From: VXNE01 sp965205735
GTDB taxonomy: Bacteria > Pseudomonadota > Gammaproteobacteria > Pseudomonadales > Azotimanducaceae
Length of the DNA: 64,000 bases
Assembly (NCBI GenBank): GCA_965205735.1
Contig: OZ242179.1
Coordinates: 1,240,001 to 1,304,000, forward strand
Direction: 5' to 3'
Shown: positions 18,077 through 26,554 of the stretch, piece after piece
How positions within the stretch are numbered: position 1 is the first letter of the stretch
Layout of the letters: each line of letters starts with the position of its first letter
Position numbers and translations under genes: made by a program
The notes under the pieces: model-generated
What the model was told of the DNA's origin: nothing
The model's input: the letters and a program-made list of their open reading frames with translations, nothing else
Databases searched by the model: none

Positions 18077-18367
18077 ATGACACGCATCAGAACCCATCCC
18101 GGCCATACCCTGCGCGCTGAACTCGCGGAGCGCGGCATGAGCGCCAACCAACTCGCGCTCGCCATCCGCGTGCCCGCCAACCGGATCACGGCAATCCTGC
18201 GCGGCGACCGCGCCATCACCGCCGACACCGCCGTCCGCCTCGGTCGCCACCTCGGCACGGGTGCCCAGTTCTGGATGAACCTCCAGAGCCAGTTCGACGT
18301 CTCTGTCGTGGAAGCGACCCAGGGAGACGTTATCGAGCGCGAACTGGCCGGCGGATCATCTCCCTGA
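18077..18367 (+). CDS. higA: HigA-type antitoxin (XRE family), no toxin next to it
   Basis: I chose ATG 18077 (MTRIRTHPGHTLRAELAERG) because the family begins this way, although the frame is open from 17918. The 96-aa protein has the helix-turn-helix (MSANQLALAIRVPANRITAI, then ILRGDRAITADTAVRLGRHL) and the HigA/VapI signature GTGAQFWMNLQSQFD. HigA proteins bind their own promoter and neutralise the HigB RNase. The 220 bases upstream contain no intact higB, so this is an orphan antitoxin, possibly after loss of the toxin. Confidence 0.82.
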   Translation: MTRIRTHPGHTLRAELAERGMSANQLALAIRVPANRITAILRGDRAITADTAVRLGRHLGTGAQFWMNLQSQFDVSVVEATQGDVIERELAGGSSP

Positions 18368-18388
18368 GCTAACCAGGCGCGACGCCCG

Positions 18389-18985
18389 TCAATCCACCAC
18401 GCGGGAGTCCCGGGGGATGAGGAAGACGACCAGCCAGTGGGCGCGGTAGACGGCCCAATAGCCGCGGCCGGCGGCCACCGGGGCGGCTGACCGGAGATTG
18501 CGACTACAGCGCGCGCGGAATTCGCCGGCTGCGGGATCGATGTCGAGTTCCACGTCGCCGAAACCGAGAAACTCGCCCGTCAGGGGATTGATGGCCTTGT
18601 AGATGGCTTCCTTGCCGGAAAAGACCATGGTGCGCCATTCCGGAGCGGGTAGCCACTCGCGTTCGGCGGCGGTCAAGACGCGCTCCGCGACCTGTGGAGA
18701 AACGGCGGTCCTGGCTTCGATGTCGATACCAAGCCCGCCGTGGCCGGTTGCCGCGCCGACGATCGCCGCTGCGAGCGATCGGGTGTGGGCGATGCTGCCG
18801 ACGGCGGAGGGCGGCCAGACCGGAAGACGACCGCGCCGGGGGATTTCGCAGTCCGCGACGCCGATCCGCCCGAGCCCGGCACGGGCGACCTTGCGGCCCG
18901 TGGAGAACTCCAGCGCACGGGTGTGGACGACGGATGCGGCGTACGCCGCTTCTCCCGAGAACAGGACGGGGCGGTAGTCACCCAC
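18389..18985 (-). CDS. 4'-phosphopantetheinyl transferase (Sfp/EntD type)
   Basis: Transfers phosphopantetheine from CoA to carrier-protein serines. The diagnostic motifs are GGLGIDIEARTAV (Mg-binding Asp/Glu) and MVFSGKEAIYKAINP (the W/FxxKEAxxK motif), preceded by VGSIAHTRS. The 198-aa frame starts at GTG 18985. Matching protein sequence continues upstream (IAVFDADLARDIL) to about 19072 without a standard start, so the true N-terminus may be longer or lost. Near-identical upstream sequence recurs at 24220-24372, where a partial copy is fused to another gene. It lies directly behind a truncated coiled-coil module with its own promoter. Confidence 0.85.
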   Translation of the reverse strand: MGDYRPVLFSGEAAYAASVVHTRALEFSTGRKVARAGLGRIGVADCEIPRRGRLPVWPPSAVGSIAHTRSLAAAIVGAATGHGGLGIDIEARTAVSPQVAERVLTAAEREWLPAPEWRTMVFSGKEAIYKAINPLTGEFLGFGDVELDIDPAAGEFRARCSRNLRSAAPVAAGRGYWAVYRAHWLVVFLIPRDSRVVD

Positions 18986-19084
18986 CTGCGCGAGCGCGAT
19001 TTCAGCGGGGAGGGCCGCAAGGCGGGAATCCGACAGAATATCCCTTGCAAGATCCGCGTCGAAGACGGCTATGGTTGGTCTGGT

Positions 19085-19202
19085 CCTGTTCCGAGGGCAA
19101 CATGCCCGAAGGAGTTTGGAAGGTCGGCTTTGAACTCGGCTATTTGCGCATCGGTTGCGCCATCACTGGCTCTCCGATCAGGCGATTTGAGCCTTCATTC
19201 AT
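19085..19202 (-). pseudogene. Truncated fourth copy of the coiled-coil gene
   Basis: ATG 19202 starts MNEGSNRLIGEPVMAQP, which parallels the first residues of the intact coiled-coil gene (MNQGPNRPIGKPVTPQP). The frame stops after MRK. Another frame continues with AQIAEFKAD, a piece of the conserved AEFKGE region, before running into the phosphopantetheinyl transferase upstream sequence. This is therefore the 5' end plus a scrap of the 3' part of the gene, with the heptad region deleted. Confidence 0.55.
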
Positions 19203-19208
19203 CAAGGC

Positions 19209-19236
19209 AGTATGCCCCGCCACACGTGCTAGTCAA
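19209..19236 (-). promoter_or_regulatory. Coiled-coil family promoter, copy 4
   Basis: -35 TTGACT (19236-19231), 16-base spacer, -10 CATACT (19214-19209), then six bases to ATG 19202. Same layout as the three other copies, which would start the transcript at the ATG. Confidence 0.6.
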
Positions 19237-19411
19237 CAGCCGATCCGGTCGCGATACACTGGAAGTCAGACGTGCTCGCGAAGATCCGACCGCAGGTTCG
19301 GAGCAACCAGGTTGGCAGGATAGGCAATGCGAAACGCCCGTTGGTCAGGCCCTGACTTGCGGGCTCCGGGCTTGATCGATGCTGTCCCGCGCCTCGTGCG
19401 CCGCAGCTTCG

Positions 19412-20320
19412 TTATACCGAGATATTCCCGAGGTAGGAAGCCAGACCAACCAGGACTCCCACGGCAGGCAAGATGATCGAGATGGACTTCCACGTCTGTT
19501 TGCTCGAGTGTTCCCGAAGCCTTTGCTCCATCGCGGTCATATCGCTTTGGATCTCGCCCTTGAACTCACCTATGTCGCTTTGGATCTCGCCCTTGAACTC
19601 AGCTATGTCGCTTTGGATCGCGCTCTTGAACTCAGCCATGTCGCTTTGGATCGCGCCCTTGAACTCAGCCATGTCGTTTCTGATCTCGCCCTTGAACTCA
19701 GCCATGTCGACCCTGAGCCCGAACATGTCGGTCTTGAGTCCAGACATGTCGGTCTTGAGTCCAGACATGTCGGTCTTGAGTCCAGACATGTCGGTCTTGA
19801 GTTCGGAGACGTCGGTCTTGAGTTCGGAGACGTCGGTCTTGAGTTCGGAGACGTCGGTCTTGAGTTCGGAGACATCGGACTTGAGTTCGGAGACATCGGA
19901 CTTGAGTTCAGAGACATCGGACTTGAGGGTCGAGACGTCTGATTTCAATACGGATACGTCCGCCTTCAGGTCTGATACGTCCGTCTTCAAGTTCGTCACG
20001 TCGGACTTGAGGGTCGAGACGTCTGACTTCAATACGGAAACGTCGGATTTCAGGTCTGACACATCGGACTTCAAGTTCGTCACGTCGGACTTGAGGATCG
20101 AGACGTCTGACTTCAATACCGAAACGTCGGATTTCAGGTCTGACACATCGGACTTCAAGTTCGTCACGTCGGACTTGAGGATCGTGATGTCCGCGTCCAT
20201 GTGGCGGATGTCGGAACGCATCTCGGCGACGTTCTCGAAGGCTTCGATGAAACGTTCGTCGAATGTGGCTGGTTGGGGCGTCACCGGTTTTCCGATCGGG
20301 CGATTTGGACCCTGATTCAT
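19412..20320 (-). CDS. Heptad-repeat coiled-coil protein with C-terminal membrane anchor (copy 1)
   Basis: The 302-aa protein has a conserved head (ATFDERFIEAFENVAEMRSD). About two dozen near-perfect heptads follow (LKSDVSD, LKTDVSE, LKTDMSG and variants, residues about 45-210), then 11-residue MAEFKGEIRND-type repeats (about 210-265). A C-terminal hydrophobic helix (SISIILPAVGVLVGLASYLG) closes the protein. It should form a long parallel coiled coil tethered to the inner membrane by its tail. No family name can be assigned with confidence. It is transcribed from a strong conserved promoter with essentially no 5' leader. The heptad number differs widely from copies 2 and 3, as expected from slippage in the underlying 21-bp DNA repeats. 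Confidence 0.75.
   Translation of the reverse strand: MNQGPNRPIGKPVTPQPATFDERFIEAFENVAEMRSDIRHMDADITILKSDVTNLKSDVSDLKSDVSVLKSDVSILKSDVTNLKSDVSDLKSDVSVLKSDVSTLKSDVTNLKTDVSDLKADVSVLKSDVSTLKSDVSELKSDVSELKSDVSELKTDVSELKTDVSELKTDVSELKTDMSGLKTDMSGLKTDMSGLKTDMFGLRVDMAEFKGEIRNDMAEFKGAIQSDMAEFKSAIQSDIAEFKGEIQSDIGEFKGEIQSDMTAMEQRLREHSSKQTWKSISIILPAVGVLVGLASYLGNISV
19715..20180. repeat. 21-bp coding tandem repeats (VNTR)
   Basis: The heptads of the coiled-coil gene are encoded by 21-bp units in homogenised blocks: about four units ending in GTCTTGAGTCCAGAC, four around GTCTTGAGTTCGGAG, three with GGACTTGAGTTCGGAG, and then an 84-bp higher-order unit repeated about three times (19990-20175). All changes are multiples of 21 bp and keep the frame. 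Confidence 0.8.
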
Positions 20321-20326
20321 CGGGGC

Positions 20327-20354
20327 ATTATGCCCTGCGACCGGTGCTCGTCAA
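20327..20354 (-). promoter_or_regulatory. Coiled-coil family promoter, copy 1 (leaderless type)
   Basis: -35 TTGACG (20354-20349), 16-base spacer, -10 CATAAT (20332-20327), then only six bases before ATG 20320. The expected transcription start therefore coincides with the start codon. Confidence 0.7.
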
Positions 20355-20475
20355 CAGCGGCGTTTTCTGCCTTGCGCGTGCGATTTTGTCCGTCTGTTTC
20401 GCTTGTCGAGGCGGTGTCTTCCCATGTTTCGATCGCGTCGACTCGCGTCCTCCCTCTCACACCGAAGTAAGCCAA

Positions 20476-21465
20476 CTAAGCGGTGTACGATTCGGCTTTC
20501 AGATCAACCAGCGAGTCATCGTCGTATTCGATGCTGATCTTCGTATTGAAGGATCCGTGCTTGAGGTCGGTTTCGCCACCGGGCGTGTAGTAGACGGGCC
20601 GAGACCGCCCTGTTATGAATTGCCGAGGCTTGAAACGCTTCGAGGCGACGCCGTTCGTGATGTCGAGGCCTTCCCCGGCGCTAATCTTACCGTCCTGATC
20701 CAGGTCCACGAAGACCGGGTCGGTGTCGCCGATCATGCCCGACACATTGACGTGAATATTCGCTCGGCTTCCCGCGCCACCATGGAAGAACGTCTTGCCG
20801 TCCGCCTCCTTCGGCCCCGAACTTCCCAAGAGGCGAATCCACGCTAACGTCCAACTATCGGAAGCGGAGACCGGGACCAGCTTCGTACGATCGTCAAGGT
20901 TGATCCAACCCCGTAAAACAAGGCGTCCCTGGGGGGCTACAGTCCAGGCCTTCTCCGAGTCGGCAATCACATTGGACGAAGCGGGGGGCGTCTCGACTTT
21001 GTCCGGGAAATTAAAGCTACCTCCGGCCGTCACTCTGACCGACGCACTGGCAGTCACCGAAGCATCGCCAGACGCCAACCCCGCGGCGCCTTCGAGCGAG
21101 CCGATGTACCGCGTGACGGTCGCGTTACTTTCGGCGCCTGTGGCGCCGGTAGTTCCGATCTTCACGGTGACGGAAGAATCTCCAGCGCGTCCGTCCCCTA
21201 TCGAGCCACCGACCTTGGTCAAATCAGACCCGGTGTCGATGTCGGTCCAGTTGATCCCCCGGCCGAATACGGCGCCCGATATCGTAAACGTCACTTCGGC
21301 TTGCGCGCCGTTCTCGATGTTTATTTGGTCAGGCAGTACGAGCTGGAGTTCGACGCGCGTCCCCTGCCTGCCGTTTGTTGTGCTCGTGTCATCTCCGGCA
21401 AGGGCAAGGTCCAGGTTGCCCGGGTTAGCCCCGCCGAAAATCTCCTCAGCGTAAGTAACAGGCTC
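20476..21465 (-). pseudogene. Secreted EF-hand-like protein, copy 1, lacking its signal peptide
   Basis: The frame is open from about 21465 (EEPVTYAEEIFGGANPGNLD) but has no ATG. The first start codon is GTG 21294 (TFTISGAVFG). Upstream, where the sister copy at 22938 has a signal peptide, the sequence switches to the tail end of the coiled-coil gene. The mature part has Ala/Thr/Ser-rich strands and an EF-hand-like loop, DLDQDGKISAGE, that fits the D-x-D-x-DG-x-I-x-x-x-E pattern. The end (SIEYDDDSLVDLKAE) is also shorter than in the fuller copy. Likely a recombinant, export-defective copy of a calcium-binding surface protein. Confidence 0.6.
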
Positions 21466-21556
21466 CTCGCCGCAGCTTCGTTATACCGAGATATTCCCGA
21501 GGTAGGTGCCACACCACCAGGATTCCCACGGCGGGCAACATGATCGAGATGGGCGG

Positions 21557-21982
21557 TTACGCCAGGATCTTGGCGAAGTAGCTCGTCAAGCCGACCGAAG
21601 CGACCATGAGGGTTGCCATGACGCTGATCGTCATCCAGGCCTGCCTGTTCACGTGGGCATGCAGCCTGCCTTCCATTGCAGCGATATCGCCTCTGATCTC
21701 GCCCTTGAAATCAGCCATGTCAATCCTGAGCCCCGACATGTCGGTCTTGAGTACGGACACGTCAGACTTGAGTACGGAGACGTCGGATTTCAGGGTCGAG
21801 ACGTCGGACTGCAGTACGGATACGTCGGTCTTCAGGTCTGACACATCGGACTTGAGGGTCGTCACGTCGGACTTGAGGATCGTGATGTCCGCGTCCATGT
21901 GGCGGATGTCGGAGCGCATCTCGGCGACGTTCTCGAAGGCTTCGATGAAACGTTCGTCGAAGGTGGCTGGTTGCGGCATCAC
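21557..21982 (-). CDS. Heptad-repeat coiled-coil protein, copy 2
   Basis: A 141-aa version of the coiled-coil protein: head ATFDERFIEAFENVAEMRSD, about nine heptads (LKSDVTT, LKTDVSV, LQSDVST), an AD-FKGEIRGDIAAMEGRL segment, and a C-terminal helix (TISVMATLMVASVGLTSYF). The original ATG at 22017, placed exactly as in copy 1, is followed by a one-base deletion in an A run (AAA instead of AAAA in the GATCGGAAAACC context). Translation must therefore restart at GTG 21982 or ATG 21979. Expression is doubtful because the leaderless promoter no longer leads into the right frame. Confidence 0.65.
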   Translation of the reverse strand: MMPQPATFDERFIEAFENVAEMRSDIRHMDADITILKSDVTTLKSDVSDLKTDVSVLQSDVSTLKSDVSVLKSDVSVLKTDMSGLRIDMADFKGEIRGDIAAMEGRLHAHVNRQAWMTISVMATLMVASVGLTSYFAKILA

Positions 21983-22023
21983 TGGTTTCCGATCGGGCGA
22001 TTTGGGCCCTGATTCATCAGGGC

Positions 22024-22051
22024 ATTATGCCCTGCGACCGTTGCCCGTCAA
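22024..22051 (-). promoter_or_regulatory. Coiled-coil family promoter, copy 2
   Basis: -35 TTGACG (22051-22046), 16-base spacer, -10 CATAAT (22029-22024), six bases to the original ATG 22017. Identical layout to copy 1. Confidence 0.65.
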
Positions 22052-22111
22052 CAGCGGTGTTCTCTGCTATGGGTGTGCGATTTAGTCCGTCTATGGAGAT
22101 CGCGGCGTTGC

Positions 22112-22938
22112 TCAAAAGTATCGGTGTAGTGATTGACCCTGCCGGACCCGCACCTGAACCGAGACTTTGTGATAGTACGACAGTACATTGCAGGACAAGC
22201 TGGCCGCCCACGAGTCTATCCCGAGCACTTCGGCGATGTCCGCAGCCTGCAGCACTGTCCTTGCGCCGGCGCTTATCGAACCCAACTCGCCGAAGTACTC
22301 CAACCCGTCCTGCCCGTTGCAGTCGAGGAATACCGGTGCACCTGCCGCCCGGAATATGTACGCCAACGGACACGATGTCGCTAGCGGCCTCGCACCCGAT
22401 GCGCATGCGGGGAAGGTCATTCGAGTCGGCGTTCGCGATCGCGCGGCTTCCAGATCAACCAGCGAGTCATCGTCGTATTCGATGTTGATCTTCGTATTGA
22501 AGGTTCCGTGCTTGAGGTCGGTTTCGCCACCGGGCCTGCAGTAGACGGGCCGAGGACCGGCCTTCCCTGGAGCTAATCTTACCGTCCTGATCCAGGTCCA
22601 CGAAGACCGAGTCGGTGTCGCCCGGTGTCGATGTCGGTCCAGTTGATCCCCTGACCGAATACGGCGCCCGATATCGTAAACGTCACTTCGGCTTGCGCGC
22701 CGTTGCCGACGTTTGTTTGGTCAGGTAGTACGAGTTGGAGTTCGACGCGCGTCCCCCGCCTGCCGTTTGTTGTGTTCGTGTCCTCTCCGGCAAGCGCAAG
22801 GTCCAGGTTACCCGGATTGGCCCCGCCGAAAATCTCCTCAGCGTAAGTAACAGGCTCCTCGACATCCAACTCCCAGTAAAATGCCCAAGCCCCGGTCGCC
22901 AACCAGAGAGCAGCGACAGAGGCAATGGCAGGCAACAT
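22112..22938 (-). pseudogene. Secreted EF-hand-like protein, copy 2, fragmented
   Basis: The 5' part (22938 to about 22615) encodes a good signal peptide (LPAIASVAALWLATGAWA) and EEPVTYAEEIFGGANPGNLD. The region of the EF-hand loop and the strand SRPVYCRPGGETDLKHGTF then follow in shifted frames with large deletions. A last piece (22420-22112) matches the C-terminal domain of the fuller copy (LDCNGQDGLEYFGELGSISA against LECDGQDGMTHFGDAGEIAR, then ADIAEVLGIDSW). The gene is broken by several deletions and frame changes. Confidence 0.65.
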
Positions 22939-22953
22939 GATCGAGATGGGCGG

Positions 22954-23358
22954 TTACGCCAGGATCTTGACGAAGTAGCCGGTCAAGCCAACCGAAGCGA
23001 CCATGAGGGTCGCGAGGACACTGATCGTCATCCAGGCCTGCCTGTTCACGTGGGCATGAAGTTCGCCCTTGAACTCGGCCATGTCGCTCCTTATCTCGCC
23101 CTTGAACTCGGCCATGTCGAGCCTGAGCCCGGACATGTCGGTCTTGAGTTCAGAGACATCGGATTTGAGGGTCGAGACGTCTGCCTTCAGTACGGATACG
23201 TCGGTCTTCAGGTCTGACACGTCGGTTTTCAAGTTCGTCACGTCGATCTTGAGGGTTGTGATGTCCGCGTCCATGTGCCGAATGTCGGAACGCATCTCGG
23301 CGACGTTCTCGAAGGCTTCGATGAATCGTTCGTCGAAGGTGGCTGGTTGGGGTATCAC
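22954..23358 (-). CDS. Heptad-repeat coiled-coil protein, copy 3
   Basis: A 134-aa version: head ATFDERFIEAFENVAEMRSD, about eight heptads (LKIDVTN, LKTDVSD, LKADVST), DMAEFKGEIRSDMAEFKGEL and a C-terminal anchor (TISVLATLMVASVGLTGYF). The conserved ATG position (23390) now reads ACG and a 4-base deletion follows, so the only start left is GTG 23358. Promoter intact but start lost, so probably silent. Confidence 0.6.
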   Translation of the reverse strand: MIPQPATFDERFIEAFENVAEMRSDIRHMDADITTLKIDVTNLKTDVSDLKTDVSVLKADVSTLKSDVSELKTDMSGLRLDMAEFKGEIRSDMAEFKGELHAHVNRQAWMTISVLATLMVASVGLTGYFVKILA

Positions 23359-23396
23359 TGGCTTTCCGATTGGGCGATTTGGGGATTCGTCGAGGC

Positions 23397-23424
23397 ATTA
23401 TGCCCTGCGACCGTTGTCCGTCAA
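23397..23424 (-). promoter_or_regulatory. Coiled-coil family promoter, copy 3
   Basis: -35 TTGACG (23424-23419), 16-base spacer, -10 CATAAT (23402-23397), six bases to the former ATG, now ACG. Confidence 0.65.
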
Positions 23425-23465
23425 TAGCGGTGTTCTCCGCTATGGGTGTGCGATTTTGCCCGTTG

Positions 23466-23650
23466 TCAAAACGCCCGACTATCCCTGCGGCGGTGCCCGC
23501 CAAAAAGCACTTCCAGCCAGACTTCGATGCGTGCCACGCGTTCGCGAAAATCCTGATGGTCCCTGGACAGGGCATCCAACTTGCTACTCAGCCGCGCATC
23601 CAGCGACCGGAGCGGAGCGTCTGCCAGTTCAATCCGGCCAGCGCAGGGCC
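23466..23650 (-). pseudogene. C-terminal remnant of a small coiled-coil protein
   Basis: One frame reads LRSLDARLSSKLDALSRDHQ, then DFRERVARIEVWLEVLFGG, ending at 23466. The amphipathic pattern looks like real protein rather than noise. Its upstream part overlaps, in another frame, the tail of the chimeric frame at 23588-24328, so the N-terminus is missing. Function unknown. Confidence 0.35.
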
Positions 23651-24328
23651 GACCGCGAATATGCCTATCAGCTCCGGACTCAATTCCCGTTTGCTCCCCG
23701 CGCTGGGGCTTTCTGTGCCGGGGCTTTGAACGTTTTCGCACGCTGCGGTAATGGCCGTGTCAACCTTGCCGCCGACTCCGCCAACCGCAGTTTTGACACC
23801 ACCGACTGCCGTCACCTCGCCGAAGAGGGCATCGCCGCCTTCCTGAGGATCACACTCAATGAAGGTCGTGCAGGTCAACATGCCACCCGCCTCGCACTTG
23901 ATGCGGACGTTGCCCGTATCCATATTGTCAGGATTGGCAATGGCGTATGCACGCGCCTTCATATCCACGCCGGCATACTCAAGCGAAGCCATCGCCATTG
24001 CCGCCCCAGGGTGCTTCGTGCCAGCCGAGTCGTAGACGACCTGGAAGGTCGTGGCGAAACTGCCACCGAGCGTCCGCGCATGGGCGATGCTGCCGATCGC
24101 TGACGGCGACCAGACTGGAAGACGGCCTCGCCGGGGTATTTCGCAGTCCGCGAGGCCGATCCGCCCAAGCGCGGTACGGGCAACCTCGCGGCCGGTCGAA
24201 AACTCCAGCGCGCGGGCGTGGACGACGGACTCGGCGTACGACGCTTCTTCGGAGAACAAGCCGGGGCGATAGTCCCCCACCTGCGCGACAGCGATTTCAG
24301 CGCCGACTCGCGCGAGTCGCGCCTCCAC
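23588..24328 (-). pseudogene. Chimera: phosphopantetheinyl transferase start joined to secreted-protein end
   Basis: Residues 1-90 (VGDYRPGLFSEEASYAESVV, ADCEIPRRGRLPVWSPSAIG, SIAHAR) are nearly identical to the N-terminal half of the transferase at 18389-18985. At about 24055 the frame passes without a stop into a segment like the C-terminal domain of the secreted EF-hand protein (VVYDSAGTKHPGAAMAMASL, EYAGVDMKARAYAIANPD, FIECDPQEGGDALFGE). The catalytic KEAxxK motif is missing and no signal peptide exists, so neither activity can be expected. It records an in-frame recombination between two modules of this locus. Confidence 0.65.
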
Positions 24329-24599
24329 CAGAACGTTCCTTGCGAGGTCGGTGTCGAAGACGGCTATGGTTTTTCAGACCCGTTTTCCGGGCTCCAAGCT
24401 CGAACGATGCTTTTCCGTGCGTTCATTCGACAAGGCTGTCTTCTTGAGGCCGAACCACGATGGCAATTGTCTGGGCAAGCAACATCATGCCCATGCCAGA
24501 ACCTTGACGAACGCCGGTTGGTAAGGAAGAGGGGCTTGCAGCGAGCGGCTGGAACGGGGCTTGTGCCCTGGTTGTGCCCGCTGGTGTATGCAAGACGCA

Positions 24600-24643
24600 G
24601 ACAAAAGAAAGCCCCTTCCCTTCGAAACCGAAGGGAAGGGGCT
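24600..24643 (-). terminator. Rho-independent terminator after the secreted-protein gene
   Basis: Perfect 15-bp stem (AGCCCCTTCCCTTCG with its complement, 24610-24624 and 24629-24643) with a 4-base loop. On the minus strand it is followed by TTTCTTTTGT. It lies about 60 bases after the stop at 24703. Confidence 0.85.
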
Positions 24644-24702
24644 GAATCCTGGACGGGAAAGCGGGCCCGCCTTGCAACGGGTCCGCTATCGAAACCCTAC
24701 TC

Positions 24703-26327
24703 TTAGAGATCGTCCACGTAGGTGTTGTTGACGAGGGCGTCGCCCGATCGCACCAGCACTTGCGCCGAGGCGTCATCTGACGACAGCACGTCGCATGCCA
24801 AGCGGCCTTCCCACGTATCCACACCGAGAACGTCGGCCACATCTTGAGATGACATGTGCAGGGTTGCGCCCCTGGCTATTTCGCCCGCGTCACCGAAATG
24901 TGTCATGCCGTCCTGACCGTCGCATTCCAGGTACGCGTGGCATCCCTTTATGTCGGATGTCTCGCACCGAACGCGAACGTTGCCCACATCCCCTATGCCG
25001 GGCTTGGGAATGGCGTAGGCTCTCGCTTCCAGACTCACTCCGGCATAGCCAAGATCCGCCACCACCGCTTTGAGTTTAGGAGCGCCCGCCGCCGAGTCGA
25101 ACTCGATGGCGAATTGCGTGCTGAAGGTCGTGCGGGACATGTCGTCGCCACCTGGTACGTAATGCACCCGGCCGGGAAGGTCGCCAGCGTCGTCCAGCCT
25201 GAAGTCTCCGGTCGCTTCGCCGTCGTCGATGTCCAATTCCTCGCCGTCGTCCATCGTGCGGTCGCGATCAAGGTCGAAGAAGACCTGGTCGTCGGAGCGA
25301 ACGCCACCGGTCACGGTGATATCTATGTCGGCCTTGCCGCCCTCCGCGAGCGAGAACGGTTCCAGATCAGCCGTCATGGGAGGGGTTTCCGCTTCGGTCA
25401 CACTCAGTCCGCCGAGCTGCATGGACTTGGCCTTGGCGGCCAACACCGTGCGGTCGGGGAGATCTATGGCGCCCGCTCCGGGGCCTGACGTGGCGAACGT
25501 TAGTGCGTTGGCGGACGTGGCGATGAGGCCGACGGGAGGCGAGTATGCGGCCATCATCGTTTCCGCGTTAATCGACTCGTCCACGTCCGTGGTCATCGGA
25601 TTGTCCATCACCTGGGGACCAACAACCACGGTCGGGAAATCCTCCACGGCGATGCCCGAAGTTCCCTCCAGCTCGACCGAAGCGGTCACTGTGACTTTCG
25701 CTTTAGCCGTCGCCAGTCCGACTGCATCTTCTATGGCCGGGATCATCAGCGTCACTTTCGGAAGGGTGTTCAGACTGAAGTCGTGAAAGGTATTAGCTTC
25801 GATACTGGGATCGGGTGCGCTGTCGAACAGATTATTGAAACCGGCATCAAGACCGTCGCCAACTGCCTTTATCCCAACAGATACCGAACTCGTTCCAGCG
25901 CGTCCGCCGACCTTCGATCCACTCACGATTTCCCAAACGGGCGTCCAGTGTTGTCGACCCCCGACAACTCGAAATCGTTGATCTGCACCGTGTTCCCGAA
26001 CGTCGCGCCGCGCAGCGTTATGGTTATAACGGCCTCTGATTTAGCAGAGACCATGTTCTCCATGCGATCTGTAGTAGTGTCGTCGTCGTTCGGCTTGACC
26101 AAGACGAGTTCCACGCGCGTCCGATCATCGAACATCGGGGTGGTGTCCGTGTCGTCCTTGGTCACGAGGTCCAGTTCCTGGTCCGCGTCCGCGCCGAATA
26201 CTTCGGTGGCGTACGTGACCGAACCGAAGGACCGAAGGTCCCAGTGGGCCGCGGAAGCCCCTATTGCCAACCCGAGAGCAACTACATAGGCAATCCCACT
26301 CGCCACTCTGTTGGTGTTTCTAGCCAT
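24703..26327 (-). pseudogene. Secreted protein with EF-hand-like loop (fullest copy), split by a frame change
   Basis: ATG 26327 follows a GGAG site and starts a signal peptide (NRVASGIAYVVALGLAIGAS, cleaved after ASAA), then VTYATEVFGADADQELDL. This frame stops at 25923-25925. The overlapping frame starts GTG (GTGA overlap) with SGSKVGGRAGTSSVSVG and runs to 24703. In copy 1 the equivalent region is one frame, so a one-base change near 25925-25940 has probably split a protein of about 540 aa; two coupled proteins are the alternative. The second part holds a degenerate calcium-loop region (DLDRDRTMDDGEELD), beta-rich domains and a Cys-containing C-terminal domain (CHAYLECDGQDG, ADVLGVDTWEGRLACDVL). 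Probably exported, perhaps by the adjacent type II system. Confidence 0.6.
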
Positions 26328-26395
26328 TGAATTTCTCCAATTTGTCATTTCGTTCCCGTCTCAATTGACGATGGGTGCCTATGAAGGCGTGGCAA

Positions 26396-26423
26396 ATCAT
26401 AGCGTTTTCATCCAGCATCGCAA
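26396..26423 (-). promoter_or_regulatory. Sigma70-type promoter of the secreted-protein gene
   Basis: -35 TTGCGA (26423-26418), 16-base spacer, -10 TATGAT (26401-26396), leaving about 60 bases to ATG 26327, which has a GGAG ribosome site. Confidence 0.55.
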
Positions 26424-26554
26424 GCCTTTTCTGCGGATTTTTTTGGCAGGCGGCGGGGAAGAACCCACCGTTTTGCGTCGTCTTTCCGCATCGGCTTGTC
26501 GCGCTTTCGGGCCTCGATGATTTGCGCCTCGCCCAGATCGGCGCCCGCAAGGAA

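Noticed and set aside
19715..20180. 21-bp repeats as a CRISPR or intergenic satellite
   Set aside because: Repeats are contiguous, multiples of three, and encode perfect heptads of a conserved protein with conserved flanks.
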